Positions 1 through 7,388 of a stretch of DNA of 9,468 nucleotides are shown one piece after another. The DNA is from Candidatus Zixiibacteriota bacterium (GTDB lineage Bacteria > Zixibacteria > MSB-5A5 > CAIYYT01): contig JAPLUP010000178.1 of assembly GCA_026397575.1 (NCBI GenBank), positions 1-9,468 of the forward strand, written 5' to 3'. How positions within the stretch are numbered: position 1 is the stretch's first letter; the number at the start of each line of letters is the position of its first letter. The notes beneath the pieces were generated by a model. It had not been told where the DNA came from. It made no database searches and saw only the letters and a program-made list of their open reading frames with translations. Made by a program: the position numbers and the translations under genes.

Positions 1-2
1 TC

Positions 3-551
3 CTGAGCAACATCAAACACCCCGACTCGGTGGCGCTTGTCAGGCAGTTTATCGACGACCGCGATATGCGCGTCGTATTAGAAGCTGTAAACGCTCTCGA
101 ACGATTGGGGGGCGATGAAGCCGCACAGATCGGCGCGCGTCTACTCTCGCATCCGAACCGGGAAGTGCGGCTCAAAGCGCTCCATAATCTGGTGGGAAAT
201 GGCTCGCCGCTGCATTATTCCGCCGTAGAAGAGTATTTTGTCCGCAGCGTCGAAGAACGAGCCAACTCGATGCCGGCGCTCATTAAGCTTGACAGACAGC
301 GCGCCCTAAGCTTTCTTGCAGCCGTCCTGCTGGGTGAGGCAGAGACCTACAATAAATATCACGGTAAACCGGACGAGGAGTTGAACGAGACGGTTGTGAG
401 TACGTTTATACAATTGAGGTCGGCGATATTTGACGACGTCTTGCGCAAGTATGTCAGGGCGCATAAGCGGTCGTTGTTTGGTCATCTTCGCAAGCCGAAC
501 TCGGTGAAAATTGCCGAGAGGTATCTCAAGACGACCTCAAGCGGAATATGA
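3..551 (+). CDS. HEAT-repeat protein, C-terminal part (5' end outside window)
   Basis: The reading frame is open from the first complete codon at position 3 to the TGA at 549-551, giving 182 residues of a protein that begins upstream of the window. A GTG at 30 lies in the middle of a helical repeat and is unlikely to be the true start. The first 60 or so residues show paired amphipathic helices with HEAT-like spacing, for example DSVALVRQFIDDRDMRVVLEAVNAL followed by a second copy around HPNREVRLKALHNL (shown only as landmarks). Such repeats usually act as protein-binding scaffolds. The last 100 residues are helical and charged with no motif I recognise. The stop codon overlaps the next ATG in an ATGA arrangement, so the gene is translationally coupled to the metallopeptidase-barrel gene and probably works with it. 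The exact function is unknown. Confidence 0.8.
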   Translation: MSNIKHPDSVALVRQFIDDRDMRVVLEAVNALERLGGDEAAQIGARLLSHPNREVRLKALHNLVGNGSPLHYSAVEEYFVRSVEERANSMPALIKLDRQRALSFLAAVLLGEAETYNKYHGKPDEELNETVVSTFIQLRSAIFDDVLRKYVRAHKRSLFGHLRKPNSVKIAERYLKTTSSGI

Positions 552-3304
552 GACTTAAACGCGCTTGGATCGTTTTGTTCCTGTTGACCCTGTACGCCAC
601 GGGTTCGGCACAGTTTTACTTCGGCAAAAACAAAATCCAGTACTCGACCTTTGATTGGAAGGTCCTTTCGACGAAGCATTTTCGAGTCTATTTCTATGAC
701 CGGGAAAAACAGATAGCTGAAATCGCCGCGGCTGCGGCGGAAGGCTCGTACGACTTCCTCTCAGACAAGTTCAATCACGATATTGTTCAAACAATACCGT
801 TGATCATTTACAGCGCGCCGACATTCTTCGCGCAGACGAATGTGACGCCGTCGCTGCTACCGGAGAATGTCGCCGGCTTCACCGAATTCTATAAGGGTCG
901 CATGGTGGTTCCGTTCAACGGCTCCGTCGGCGATTTCCGGCGCGTTGTGCGACATGAACTAGTGCACTCGTTCATGTACGACAAGATACTCGCGAACATA
1001 TCCGAGCATCGGAAGATGAACTTCTACGGACCGCCACTTTGGTTTACGGAGGGACTGGCCGAACTCTGGTCGAGCGAATGGAGCACTGAAGCGGAGATGA
1101 TCCTGGCTGACATGGTGCTATCGGGAAACATAAAGGACATCGACGAACTGGAAGACCTCTCGGGCACCTTTTTTATGTACAAGTACGGCGAGTCGTTTTG
1201 CCGCTTCCTAGTCGAGCACTACGGCGAAGACAAGATTGAGATGCTATTCGAAAATTGGTGGAAAGCAAAGGGTTTCGCCTCTCTTTTCAAGATGACTGTC
1301 GGCAAGAGTCTTGAGGACGTCAGTAAGGAATGGGTCTATGATCTCAAGAAGCGAGTGTTTCCCAAATTGGAGAAGTCGGATCTGCCGACGCGTGTGACCA
1401 AGCCGCTCAGTGAGAAGGAATTTGCCGTAAAACCGGTGGCGCTTCCCATCACTTACCGTGGCGCCGACGATTGGATCGTTTACAAAGCTAACAAATTCGG
1501 CTATTCGGGCATCTATATGCGGTCGCCATCCCTGAAGGAGGAAGTGACACTCGTCAAAGGCGAACGCTCACCGGCGTTTGAATCACTACATCTCTTGCAG
1601 ACGCGGATCAGCGCTTCCCCTGAAGGTCGCATCGTATTTGTCTCAAAGCGTTACGAACGGGATGTCCTCTACGTGTATGACGTTACCGGCGGCGAGATCT
1701 GCGCCACTTACGAGTTTCCGCAGCTTTATCAGCTTTCATCACCGTCCTGGTCGCCTGACGGCAACACGATCGTTTTCTCGGGAGCCACCGGTGATGGCAT
1801 CTATGACATCTACGCGTATTCGCTGATTGATACAACGCTGCGCCGCCTTACGAATGACATCTATCTTGACACGGAGCCGGTCATTGCCTCTGACGGAAGC
1901 ATTGTCTTTTCCTCGGACCGCGGCAGCTTTGGCTATGAAGGCTATCTGAACCTGTTTCGATTGGCGTTGCCTGACAGCACAATCACGCCACTTACTTATG
2001 GTCGCTTCAACGATCAGTCGCCCCAGTATGTCGGCGCGAATCTGTTGTTCAGCTCTGATCGATCCGGAGCATCCAATGTCTATCTTATTGACGTCAGCGG
2101 TCGCGTATTTCGGCTGACCGATTTCGCCACCGGTGCTTTCGATCCGGTGGTCAGTCGCGACAAACTCGTGTTCAGCGCCTATGAGGACTTCGGGTTCGGA
2201 ATTTTCATGCAGCCGTACGACAGTACGACATTCCAATCGATTGCTGCCACGCCACCGACGTTCTCCGCTTGGAATCCGGAGCATCTGTCGGGCAAACTCG
2301 AAGAGGGCGTTATCGCTTACAAGAACGAATTCTCCATTGACATTGCCCAGTCGGCGATTGCCTATGACGCCGTATACGGCTCGATGGGGGGTTTCCAAAC
2401 CGTTTTTTCAGACATGCTCGGCAACCAACTCTATTACCTACTCATCTCCAATTCGGCTACAACCAAGGATGATCTGCTGAAGTCGTTTAGCGTCGGGATT
2501 ACCTATATCAACAAGACCCGACGGCTCAACTACGGCATCGGCGTATTTCATTTGTATGATGAGCACTATGACGACTTCGAGGGATATGTCTCGGAGCGAC
2601 AGACGGGTGGGGAAGGATTGGTGTCGTATCCACTGTCCAAATTCACGCGCGTTGAAACCTCGGCATTTGTGCGCCATTCTTTCAAAAAACGGGAACAGCT
2701 TAATAGCAAGCGTCACGCCGTTCTTTCGACAAACTACGTCTCGCTGGTACATGACAATTCGCTGTGGGACGTCTCCGGGCCAATCGACGGAGTTCGCCTC
2801 AACGCAACGGTGGGCCTGACAACTGACTTCTATTCAGGCAGAATCTTCAACCGACTGGCATTCGTTGATTTGCGGCACTATCTGCGAATCCGCAAGTACT
2901 CGGCATTCGCCACTCGGGCGTTTGGGTTTGTGTCCGCCGGCCAGGAACCGCAACGCATCTATCTGGGTGGTAGTTGGTCTTTGCGCGGTTATGATCGTAA
3001 AGCGTTCTATGCGCGCAAAGTCATGTTGCTTTCCAACGAGCTTCGCTTTCCCTTGATCGATAACCTCTTTGTCGGTTTCCCGTTTGGGCGAATTGGATTT
3101 CAGGCGATCAGGGGCGCGCTGTTCTTTGATGCCGGGAGCGGCTGGAACACCGAGTTTGACCGATTCTACGGCGCAATGGGTGCCGGCGCTCGGGTGTCAC
3201 TAGGGTACATTGCCGTATTGCGATTTGATTTAGTGAAGAAGACCGATTTCCGCAAGTTCGGCCAGGGCCTTGTGTTTGACTTTTTCTTCGGATGGAATTT
3301 CTGA
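548..3304 (+). CDS. Exported peptidase MA-like / TolB-propeller / Omp85-type barrel fusion protein
   Basis: This 918-residue protein has three modules. Residues 1-21 form a Sec signal peptide (RLKR then a hydrophobic stretch, cleavage likely after GSA). Residues about 40-270 are a gluzincin-type metallopeptidase domain: HELVH at 136-140 supplies the HExxH zinc site and catalytic glutamate, and FTEGLAE at 166-172 supplies the expected third ligand region. Residues about 340-560 hold PD40/TolB-like blades such as SWSPDGN near 400 and repeated 'VFSSDR' strands. Residues about 610-918 look like an Omp85/BamA-family barrel, with LRGY at 812-815 matching the conserved loop-6 motif and a C-terminal phenylalanine (GWNF) typical of Bam-assembled barrels. 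The likely location is the outer membrane with the peptidase and propeller in the periplasm. No strong ribosome binding site precedes the ATG, consistent with coupling to the upstream gene. Substrate and true activity are unknown; the modules are confident, the role is inferred. Confidence 0.88.
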   Translation: MRLKRAWIVLFLLTLYATGSAQFYFGKNKIQYSTFDWKVLSTKHFRVYFYDREKQIAEIAAAAAEGSYDFLSDKFNHDIVQTIPLIIYSAPTFFAQTNVTPSLLPENVAGFTEFYKGRMVVPFNGSVGDFRRVVRHELVHSFMYDKILANISEHRKMNFYGPPLWFTEGLAELWSSEWSTEAEMILADMVLSGNIKDIDELEDLSGTFFMYKYGESFCRFLVEHYGEDKIEMLFENWWKAKGFASLFKMTVGKSLEDVSKEWVYDLKKRVFPKLEKSDLPTRVTKPLSEKEFAVKPVALPITYRGADDWIVYKANKFGYSGIYMRSPSLKEEVTLVKGERSPAFESLHLLQTRISASPEGRIVFVSKRYERDVLYVYDVTGGEICATYEFPQLYQLSSPSWSPDGNTIVFSGATGDGIYDIYAYSLIDTTLRRLTNDIYLDTEPVIASDGSIVFSSDRGSFGYEGYLNLFRLALPDSTITPLTYGRFNDQSPQYVGANLLFSSDRSGASNVYLIDVSGRVFRLTDFATGAFDPVVSRDKLVFSAYEDFGFGIFMQPYDSTTFQSIAATPPTFSAWNPEHLSGKLEEGVIAYKNEFSIDIAQSAIAYDAVYGSMGGFQTVFSDMLGNQLYYLLISNSATTKDDLLKSFSVGITYINKTRRLNYGIGVFHLYDEHYDDFEGYVSERQTGGEGLVSYPLSKFTRVETSAFVRHSFKKREQLNSKRHAVLSTNYVSLVHDNSLWDVSGPIDGVRLNATVGLTTDFYSGRIFNRLAFVDLRHYLRIRKYSAFATRAFGFVSAGQEPQRIYLGGSWSLRGYDRKAFYARKVMLLSNELRFPLIDNLFVGFPFGRIGFQAIRGALFFDAGSGWNTEFDRFYGAMGAGARVSLGYIAVLRFDLVKKTDFRKFGQGLVFDFFFGWNF

Positions 3305-3306
3305 AC

Positions 3307-4458
3307 ATGGGAAACCGAATTTGGCTTCGCTGCAGCTTGCTGGTCGTGGTTCTGCTCGTGGCTGGCTGCTCTGTGCCCTTCAAGAAAATTCCGCGTCCAG
3401 ACTTGCTTCCGCGCCCATCGGCATATTATGCAATCCCACCAGACGCCAACTTGTCACTTGCCGGAGAAACGAAGGTATTCGATACGCTGTTGTACAGCCG
3501 CAAGCTCAATGGCGGGCTGAATGCGCAAGTCGTCGGCTGTGATAGGTTTATTGTCGTTCCCACCTACAACGAGCGGATCTATCTCCTCAACCCGAGCACT
3601 GGAAAGGAGATCACTTCTCTCCAGACGGAGTCTTCCCTCGGTTCGGCTGCCGCGATCGCGGGCGAGCTGCTCTATTTTGTCGAGGAGGCAGGGGGTGATC
3701 GGCTGACTTGCTTCAATCTCGCGAATAGAAAAACGGTTTTCCGCAAGAAAATCGCCGACTCACCGGGAGCTCCAGTGATTGACAGGAATGACATCTATCT
3801 GTCATCAAGGTTCGGCAAAGTACATCGCCTTGACCGGCTGAAAGGTGACTCTGTTTGGTCGTATGACAGCCGTGAGCAAATCTACTGTTCGCCGACCGTC
3901 GACAGCGCACATGTATACTTCGGGACTGATCGCGGGCAAATCATCTGCCTTGAAAAGTCGACTGGCAAGAAGCTCTGGTCATTCAAGGCTGGGGGAGCGA
4001 TTTACGCCAGACCGGTAATCGGCAAATATCTCTATTGTCCCTCCGGTGACGGTATTCTGTATGCGCTGGATTTCTCCACCGGCACGTTGATCTGGAGCTT
4101 TACGACTCTCGGCTCAATTCACACAACGCCGGTCTTAACGGATGGTAGACTGCTGTTTGGTTCTGATGATATGTCAGTTTACTGTCTTGATCCCCAGTCA
4201 GGCGCCACCAAATGGTCGTATGAGACCGACGGCATAATTCAATCATCACCGCTGGCGACAGCAGCTTCATTTATTGTATGTAACAGTGCCGGCGGAGTTT
4301 ATCAATTGGATTACAGTGGCAATCTTCTTAAGTCCACCCGCGTGAAGGGATCAGTTGTGGCGTCGCCGACCGTTATCGGTGGCAGGCTCTACGTGGTTAC
4401 AAGATCGCGGATGCTCTACTGCTTTAGCTCGACAGGAAGTTCTGCCACAAAACCCTGA
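3307..4458 (+). CDS. PQQ-like beta-propeller lipoprotein (BamB-like)
   Basis: The 383-residue product begins with a lipoprotein signal peptide: arginines at 4 and 8, a leucine/valine-rich core, and the lipobox LVAGC with the acylated cysteine at 21. Serine follows the cysteine, which in E. coli rules would favour the outer membrane. The rest is a run of PQQ-type blades with repeated 'tGkklWsf ... sPvi ... vyfGsddg.lycLd' patterns, for example STGKKLWSF and GDGILYALDFSTGTLIWSF; about seven or eight blades can be counted. Size and layout match BamB of the barrel-assembly complex (about 390 residues, eight blades), but PQQ-type propellers also occur in unrelated proteins. I prefer the ATG at 3307 because GGAA lies nine bases upstream and the signal peptide is then standard. 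An in-frame ATG at 3292, inside the upstream gene, would add five residues. The tight junction with a BamA-like barrel gene supports a joint role at the outer membrane. Confidence 0.88.
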   Translation: MGNRIWLRCSLLVVVLLVAGCSVPFKKIPRPDLLPRPSAYYAIPPDANLSLAGETKVFDTLLYSRKLNGGLNAQVVGCDRFIVVPTYNERIYLLNPSTGKEITSLQTESSLGSAAAIAGELLYFVEEAGGDRLTCFNLANRKTVFRKKIADSPGAPVIDRNDIYLSSRFGKVHRLDRLKGDSVWSYDSREQIYCSPTVDSAHVYFGTDRGQIICLEKSTGKKLWSFKAGGAIYARPVIGKYLYCPSGDGILYALDFSTGTLIWSFTTLGSIHTTPVLTDGRLLFGSDDMSVYCLDPQSGATKWSYETDGIIQSSPLATAASFIVCNSAGGVYQLDYSGNLLKSTRVKGSVVASPTVIGGRLYVVTRSRMLYCFSSTGSSATKP

Positions 4459-4492
4459 CATTCTGACAGCCGCACTGCCGTAATGTCGCATT

Positions 4493-4511
4493 AACTGCCA
4501 TACTGGCAGTT
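4493..4511. promoter_or_regulatory. Perfect 8-bp dyad (TGCCA/TGGCA half-sites), possible operator or enhancer site
   Basis: AACTGCCA-TAC-TGGCAGTT is a perfect inverted repeat with 8-base arms and a 3-base centre, 35 bases after the stop of the lipoprotein gene. No T-run follows, so it is not a typical intrinsic terminator. A second dyad with the same half-sites lies at 4572-4582. Its position about 80 bases upstream of a sigma-54-like element would suit an activator binding site; this is inference. A weak hairpin terminator for the preceding operon is the alternative. Confidence 0.4.
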
Positions 4512-4571
4512 GTCGTCTGATCTCCTAAATATCTGTATATCATCTAACACATGACTATACAATGACTTATC

Positions 4572-4582
4572 TGCCAGTGGCA
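4572..4582. promoter_or_regulatory. Second TGCCA-G-TGGCA dyad upstream of hsp20
   Basis: TGCCA-G-TGGCA is an 11-base palindrome repeating the half-sites of the dyad at 4493-4511 with a shorter centre. A further TGGCA at 4587-4591 sits inside the sigma-54-like -24 box. Clustering of the same half-site in one short intergenic region suggests a regulator binding here, but the differing centre lengths weaken the case. Confidence 0.3.
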
Positions 4583-4585
4583 AGT

Positions 4586-4602
4586 TTGGCACGATATTTG
4601 TT
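4586..4602 (+). promoter_or_regulatory. Candidate sigma-54-type (-24/-12) promoter for hsp20
   Basis: TTGGCACGATATTTGTT carries GG at 4588-4589 and GT at 4600-4601 separated by exactly ten bases. This resembles the sigma-54 consensus TGGCAC-N5-TTGC except that the -12 GC is GT. Transcription would begin near 4613, giving a leader of about 87 bases. No convincing sigma-70 pair was seen close by; TACAAT at 4558-4563 is a fair -10 hexamer but lacks a matching -35. Which sigma factor is used cannot be settled from sequence alone. Confidence 0.3.
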
Positions 4603-4681
4603 ACTATTGCTGTCAGATGGTGAGGAGGTGAAGGTGGAAACAGAGCGAAGAGAATGAGATCGGGATAGTAACCACAAAGTC

Positions 4682-4690
4682 AAGAAGGAG
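4682..4690 (+). promoter_or_regulatory. Strong ribosome binding site of hsp20
   Basis: AAGAAGGAG lies nine bases before the ATG at 4700 and fixes the start of the Hsp20 gene. The whole stretch from about 4611 to 4699 is strikingly purine-rich on the coding strand, so the leader is probably little structured and readily accessible to ribosomes. Confidence 0.75.
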
Positions 4691-4699
4691 AAGCTGATT

Positions 4700-5140
4700 A
4701 TGTATCTCACAGTAAGCAAACCGAGAGTTCCGTTTGGCGCGTTGGCCTGCAACATTGATCGCATGTTTGACGACATGTTCACCTGCCGTCCGACGGCCGA
4801 AAGCGAGATGGGTTGGGTGCCGCGTGCCGATGTGCACGAAAACGACAACGCGTTCGTCGTGCAACTTGATCTGCCGGGTGTCGAGAAAGACAACGTCAAA
4901 GTGAAGTTCGAGGACGACACGCTGATTGTCTCTGGTGAGCGGAAGCATGAGTCGAATGTTGATGAGAAGAATTTCCATCGCGTAGAACGAGCCTACGGCA
5001 GCTTCACCAGATCGATTTCCGTTCCAAAGGACGTCGATTCCGAGAAAATCAGCGCGAGCTTCAAAAACGGAGTTCTGGAGATCACGCTGCCAAAGACGGA
5101 TGAAGTAAAACCGAAAGAGATCGAGATCAAAGTGAGCTAG
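4700..5140 (+). CDS. Hsp20-family small heat shock protein
   Basis: This 146-residue protein is a small heat shock protein, an ATP-independent cytosolic holdase that binds unfolding proteins and hands them to DnaK. A short N-terminal arm (1-37, with FDDMF near 23-27) precedes the alpha-crystallin domain, from WVPRADV at 39-45 to about 132. Hallmarks visible are DLPGVEKD near 57-64, the YGSFTRSISVP strand at 99-109 and the signature ASFKNGVLEITLP at 119-131. The C-terminal IEI at 141-143 is the I-x-I motif that docks into a neighbouring subunit during oligomer formation. Length is usual for the family. The ATG at 4700 has a strong ribosome binding site. The gene lies just upstream of dnaK on the same strand, fitting a shared stress role, but a terminator stands between them. 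Two cysteines at 17 and 28 in the N-terminal arm are somewhat unusual. Confidence 0.96.
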   Translation: MYLTVSKPRVPFGALACNIDRMFDDMFTCRPTAESEMGWVPRADVHENDNAFVVQLDLPGVEKDNVKVKFEDDTLIVSGERKHESNVDEKNFHRVERAYGSFTRSISVPKDVDSEKISASFKNGVLEITLPKTDEVKPKEIEIKVS

Positions 5141-5191
5141 ACCAACATAAGCTGGTCGGGAACTCGATCGTAAGAAGTAACGAAAACACAG

Positions 5192-5223
5192 GCCCGTTCG
5201 CTCATGCGGACGGGCTTTGTTTC
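5192..5223 (+). terminator. Intrinsic terminator after hsp20
   Basis: GCCCGTTCGC (5192-5201) pairs with GCGGACGGGC (5206-5215) around a TCAT loop. The stem has ten pairs including one G-T wobble and is followed at once by TTTGTTT. It sits 51 bases after the hsp20 stop and only 25 bases before the dnaK ATG, so it should end or attenuate the hsp20 transcript. On the opposite strand the stem is followed by a TGTGTTTTCG run, so it could work weakly in both directions. Confidence 0.88.
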
Positions 5224-5231
5224 AGAAGAAT

Positions 5232-5238
5232 GAAGGAG
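5232..5238 (+). promoter_or_regulatory. Ribosome binding site of dnaK
   Basis: GAAGGAG lies ten bases before the ATG at 5249 and decides this start. A GTG at 5240 in the same frame overlaps the end of the site and would add only MIN; it is rejected because it would leave no spacing. Confidence 0.8.
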
Positions 5239-5248
5239 TGTGATTAAT

Positions 5249-7162
5249 ATGTCAGAAAAGATCATTGGTATCGACCTCGGCACGACCAATTCCTGTGTGT
5301 CGGTGATGGAAGGGTCCGAGCCGGTAGTAATTCCCAACGCGGAAGGTGCTCGCACTACGTCGTCAGTCGTCGGGTTCACCAAAACCGGTGAACGACTTGT
5401 CGGCCAGATTGCCAAGCGGCAAGCGATTACCAATCCGCTGAATACGATCTTCTCAATCAAGCGCTTCATGGGAAGGCGCTATGACGAAGTCACCGAGGAG
5501 ATCAAGAACTTTCCGTATAAGGTCAAGCGTGGGAAGAATGACTTGGCCGTCATTGAAATCGATGGCAAGGACTATTCACCGCAGGAAATCTCGGCGCTGA
5601 TTCTGGGTAAGATGAAGCAGGCGGCCGAAGACTTTCTGGGTCAGAAAGTCACCAAGGCGGTCATCACGGTACCGGCGTATTTCAACGATGCCCAGCGTCA
5701 GGCAACCAAAGATGCCGGCAAGATTGCCGGGCTGGAAGTGATGCGTATCATCAACGAGCCGACGGCGGCCTCGCTGGCCTATGGTCTTGACAAAAAAGCC
5801 AACCAGAAGATCGCCGTGTTCGATCTTGGCGGCGGTACGTTCGATATCTCGATTTTGGAAATCGGTGAGGGCGTATTTGAAGTGCTGTCGACCAATGGCG
5901 ACACCCACCTCGGTGGTGACGATTTTGACAAACGCATCATCGACTGGCTGGTGACTGAATTCAAGAAGTCAGATGGTATCGACCTGTCACGCGATCCCAT
6001 GGCGCTGCAACGTCTGAAGGAAGCGGCTGAGAAGGCTAAGATTGAGCTGTCGTCAACGAAAGAGGCGACTATCAATCTGCCGTTTATCACTGCGGATGCT
6101 GCCGGTCCGCGGCACCTGAATTTGACGCTCACGCGCTCGAAATACGAGGGCATGGTACATGATCTGATTCAGCGTGCAATGGAGCCTTGCCGTAAGGCAA
6201 TGGCAGATGCCAAGGTGTCGAACAGTGACATCGGCGAAGTCGTATTGGTTGGTGGCATGACACGTATGCCGAAGGTGGTCGAGGAAGTGGAGAGGTTCTT
6301 CGGGCGTGAGGCGCACAAAGGCGTCAACCCGGATGAGGTTGTTGCAGTCGGCGCCGCCATTCAGGGGGGCGTATTGACCGGCGCTGTCAAAGACGTACTG
6401 TTGCTGGATGTAACGCCGTTGTCGCTTGGCATCGAGACGCTCGGAGGAGTGTTTACCAAAGTGATTGAGCGCAACACGACTATCCCGACCACGAAGGCGC
6501 AGGTTTTCTCGACGGCAGCGGACAATCAAACGACGGTAGAGATTCATGTGCTGCAGGGTGAACGGCCGATGGCAATAGACAATCGTACGATCGGCAGGTT
6601 CCATCTTGACGGTCTGCCGCCCGCGCCACGCGGTCTGCCGCAGGTTGAGGTGACGTTTGACATCGATGCCAACGGCATTCTGAACGTGCAGGCGCGTGAT
6701 CTTGGCACCGGAAAGGAGCAGCGGATTCGAATTGAAGCATCGTCCGGTCTCTCCAAGCAGGAGATTGACAAGATGGTGCGGGAGTCGGAGATCAATTCCG
6801 AAGCCGACCGCCGTCGCAAGGATGATGTCGAAGTTAAGAACCATGCCGATCAGATGGCATTCGAGGCGGAGAAGCTCTTGCGTGAAAGCGGCGACAGGAT
6901 CGAAGGCTCGACCAAAGCTGACTTGCAGAAGTCGATTGAGCGGATCAAGGAGCTGACACGCGGCACGGATGTGTCCGCGATCAAGTCGGAGACCGATCGA
7001 CTGCAGAGTCTGCTCCATAAAGCGGCAGGGGAAATCTACCAGAAGAGTTCCTCGCAGTCAGATACACAGCATCAGCAGTCCAGCCCACAGGAATCGGCAG
7101 GTCAAGCGCAGGCCGAATCGAGTGGTCAGGCCGTGGATGCCGATTATGAGGTAGTGAAGTAG
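5249..7162 (+). CDS. dnaK: Chaperone protein DnaK (Hsp70)
   Basis: This is a full-length DnaK of 637 residues (E. coli: 638), the ATP-driven cytosolic Hsp70 that refolds proteins with DnaJ and GrpE. The nucleotide-binding domain shows GIDLGTTNS at 7-15, the IKRFMGR segment carrying the catalytic lysine, [36 protein letters not shown] and GGDDFD. The interdomain linker [12 protein letters not shown] begins near residue 383. The substrate-binding domain follows ([25 protein letters not shown]) and then the helical lid to about 590. The tail is a disordered Q/S/A-rich stretch ending DADYEVVK, somewhat different from the usual acidic EEVKD-like end. No grpE, dnaJ or hrcA lies in the window, and no CIRCE element is visible upstream. 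hsp20 is directly upstream behind a terminator, so dnaK expression must come from readthrough or a promoter overlapping that hairpin. Confidence 0.99.
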   Translation: MSEKIIGIDLGTTNSCVSVMEGSEPVVIPNAEGARTTSSVVGFTKTGERLVGQIAKRQAITNPLNTIFSIKRFMGRRYDEVTEEIKNFPYKVKRGKNDLAVIEIDGKDYSPQEISALILGKMKQAAEDFLGQKVTKAVITVPAYFNDAQRQATKDAGKIAGLEVMRIINEPTAASLAYGLDKKANQKIAVFDLGGGTFDISILEIGEGVFEVLSTNGDTHLGGDDFDKRIIDWLVTEFKKSDGIDLSRDPMALQRLKEAAEKAKIELSSTKEATINLPFITADAAGPRHLNLTLTRSKYEGMVHDLIQRAMEPCRKAMADAKVSNSDIGEVVLVGGMTRMPKVVEEVERFFGREAHKGVNPDEVVAVGAAIQGGVLTGAVKDVLLLDVTPLSLGIETLGGVFTKVIERNTTIPTTKAQVFSTAADNQTTVEIHVLQGERPMAIDNRTIGRFHLDGLPPAPRGLPQVEVTFDIDANGILNVQARDLGTGKEQRIRIEASSGLSKQEIDKMVRESEINSEADRRRKDDVEVKNHADQMAFEAEKLLRESGDRIEGSTKADLQKSIERIKELTRGTDVSAIKSETDRLQSLLHKAAGEIYQKSSSQSDTQHQQSSPQESAGQAQAESSGQAVDADYEVVK

Positions 7163-7176
7163 GAAATAATGTGAAA

Positions 7177-7214
7177 GGTCAGGTCTCGCCCGTGCCACGG
7201 GCCAAGACCTGACC
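7177..7214. repeat. 38-base imperfect hairpin after dnaK (terminator or REP-like palindrome)
   Basis: Outer arms GGTCAGGTCT (7177-7186) and AGACCTGACC (7205-7214) pair perfectly over ten bases. Inner arms GCCCGT (7188-7193) and ACGGGC (7197-7202) add six pairs around a GCC loop, with only a 1x2 internal mismatch between. It starts 15 bases after the dnaK stop. The T-run nearest to it (7231-7236) is 17 bases away, so it is not a canonical intrinsic terminator. Its size, symmetry and GGTCAGGTCT ends recall dispersed extragenic palindromes; copy number cannot be seen from one window. Confidence 0.6.
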
Positions 7215-7360
7215 CCCAAACGAGTACAGTTTTTTCCTACTTTCTCGCCGCCGTCTCGTGTCAGAGCCTCTTCAACTGACTCAAACAATTTACTCCGCGA
7301 CCTGAATATCTCCCTTGCCCCTCCACGGAATGTCGCTTAGCTTGCGCACGTTGATGTACA

Positions 7361-7388
7361 AACTTTGGGACGACTGCAACTTTGGAAC
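7361..7388 (+). repeat. Short direct repeat upstream of the Tricorn-like gene
   Basis: AACTTTGGGAC (7361-7371) and AACTTTGGAAC (7378-7388) match at ten of eleven bases with a 17-base period. They lie 47-74 bases before the start codon, where a regulator or RNA polymerase could bind. The spacing is more than one but less than two helical turns, and chance duplication is possible. Confidence 0.35.

Noticed and set aside
1739..2398. Minus-strand open frame (219 codons) opposite the peptidase-barrel gene
   Set aside because: It is a shadow of a coding frame with clear domain motifs on the + strand and has no recognisable protein features.
4611..4699. RNA thermometer in the hsp20 leader
   Set aside because: The leader is almost all purines and has no pyrimidine stretch able to pair with AAGAAGGAG, so a ROSE or fourU-type hairpin masking the ribosome binding site is not supported.
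4567..4978. Two overlapping minus-strand open frames opposite hsp20 and its leader
   Set aside because: Both are antisense to the strongly supported Hsp20 gene; the serine/phenylalanine-rich translation reflects the purine-rich leader read backwards.
4459..5248. CIRCE element (HrcA operator) upstream of hsp20 or dnaK
   Set aside because: No TTAGCACTC-N9-GAGTGCTAA-like inverted repeat was found in either upstream region.
6053..7018. Long minus-strand open frame (321 codons) opposite dnaK
   Set aside because: It lies wholly antisense to a well-conserved dnaK, has no ribosome binding site and reads as an arginine/histidine-rich sequence with no family resemblance. Long open antisense frames opposite Hsp70 genes are a known codon-bias effect.
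7364..7380. Sigma-54-type promoter within the direct repeat before the Tricorn-like gene
   Set aside because: TTTGGGACGACTGC resembles the consensus, but the GG to GC spacing is seven bases and not ten.
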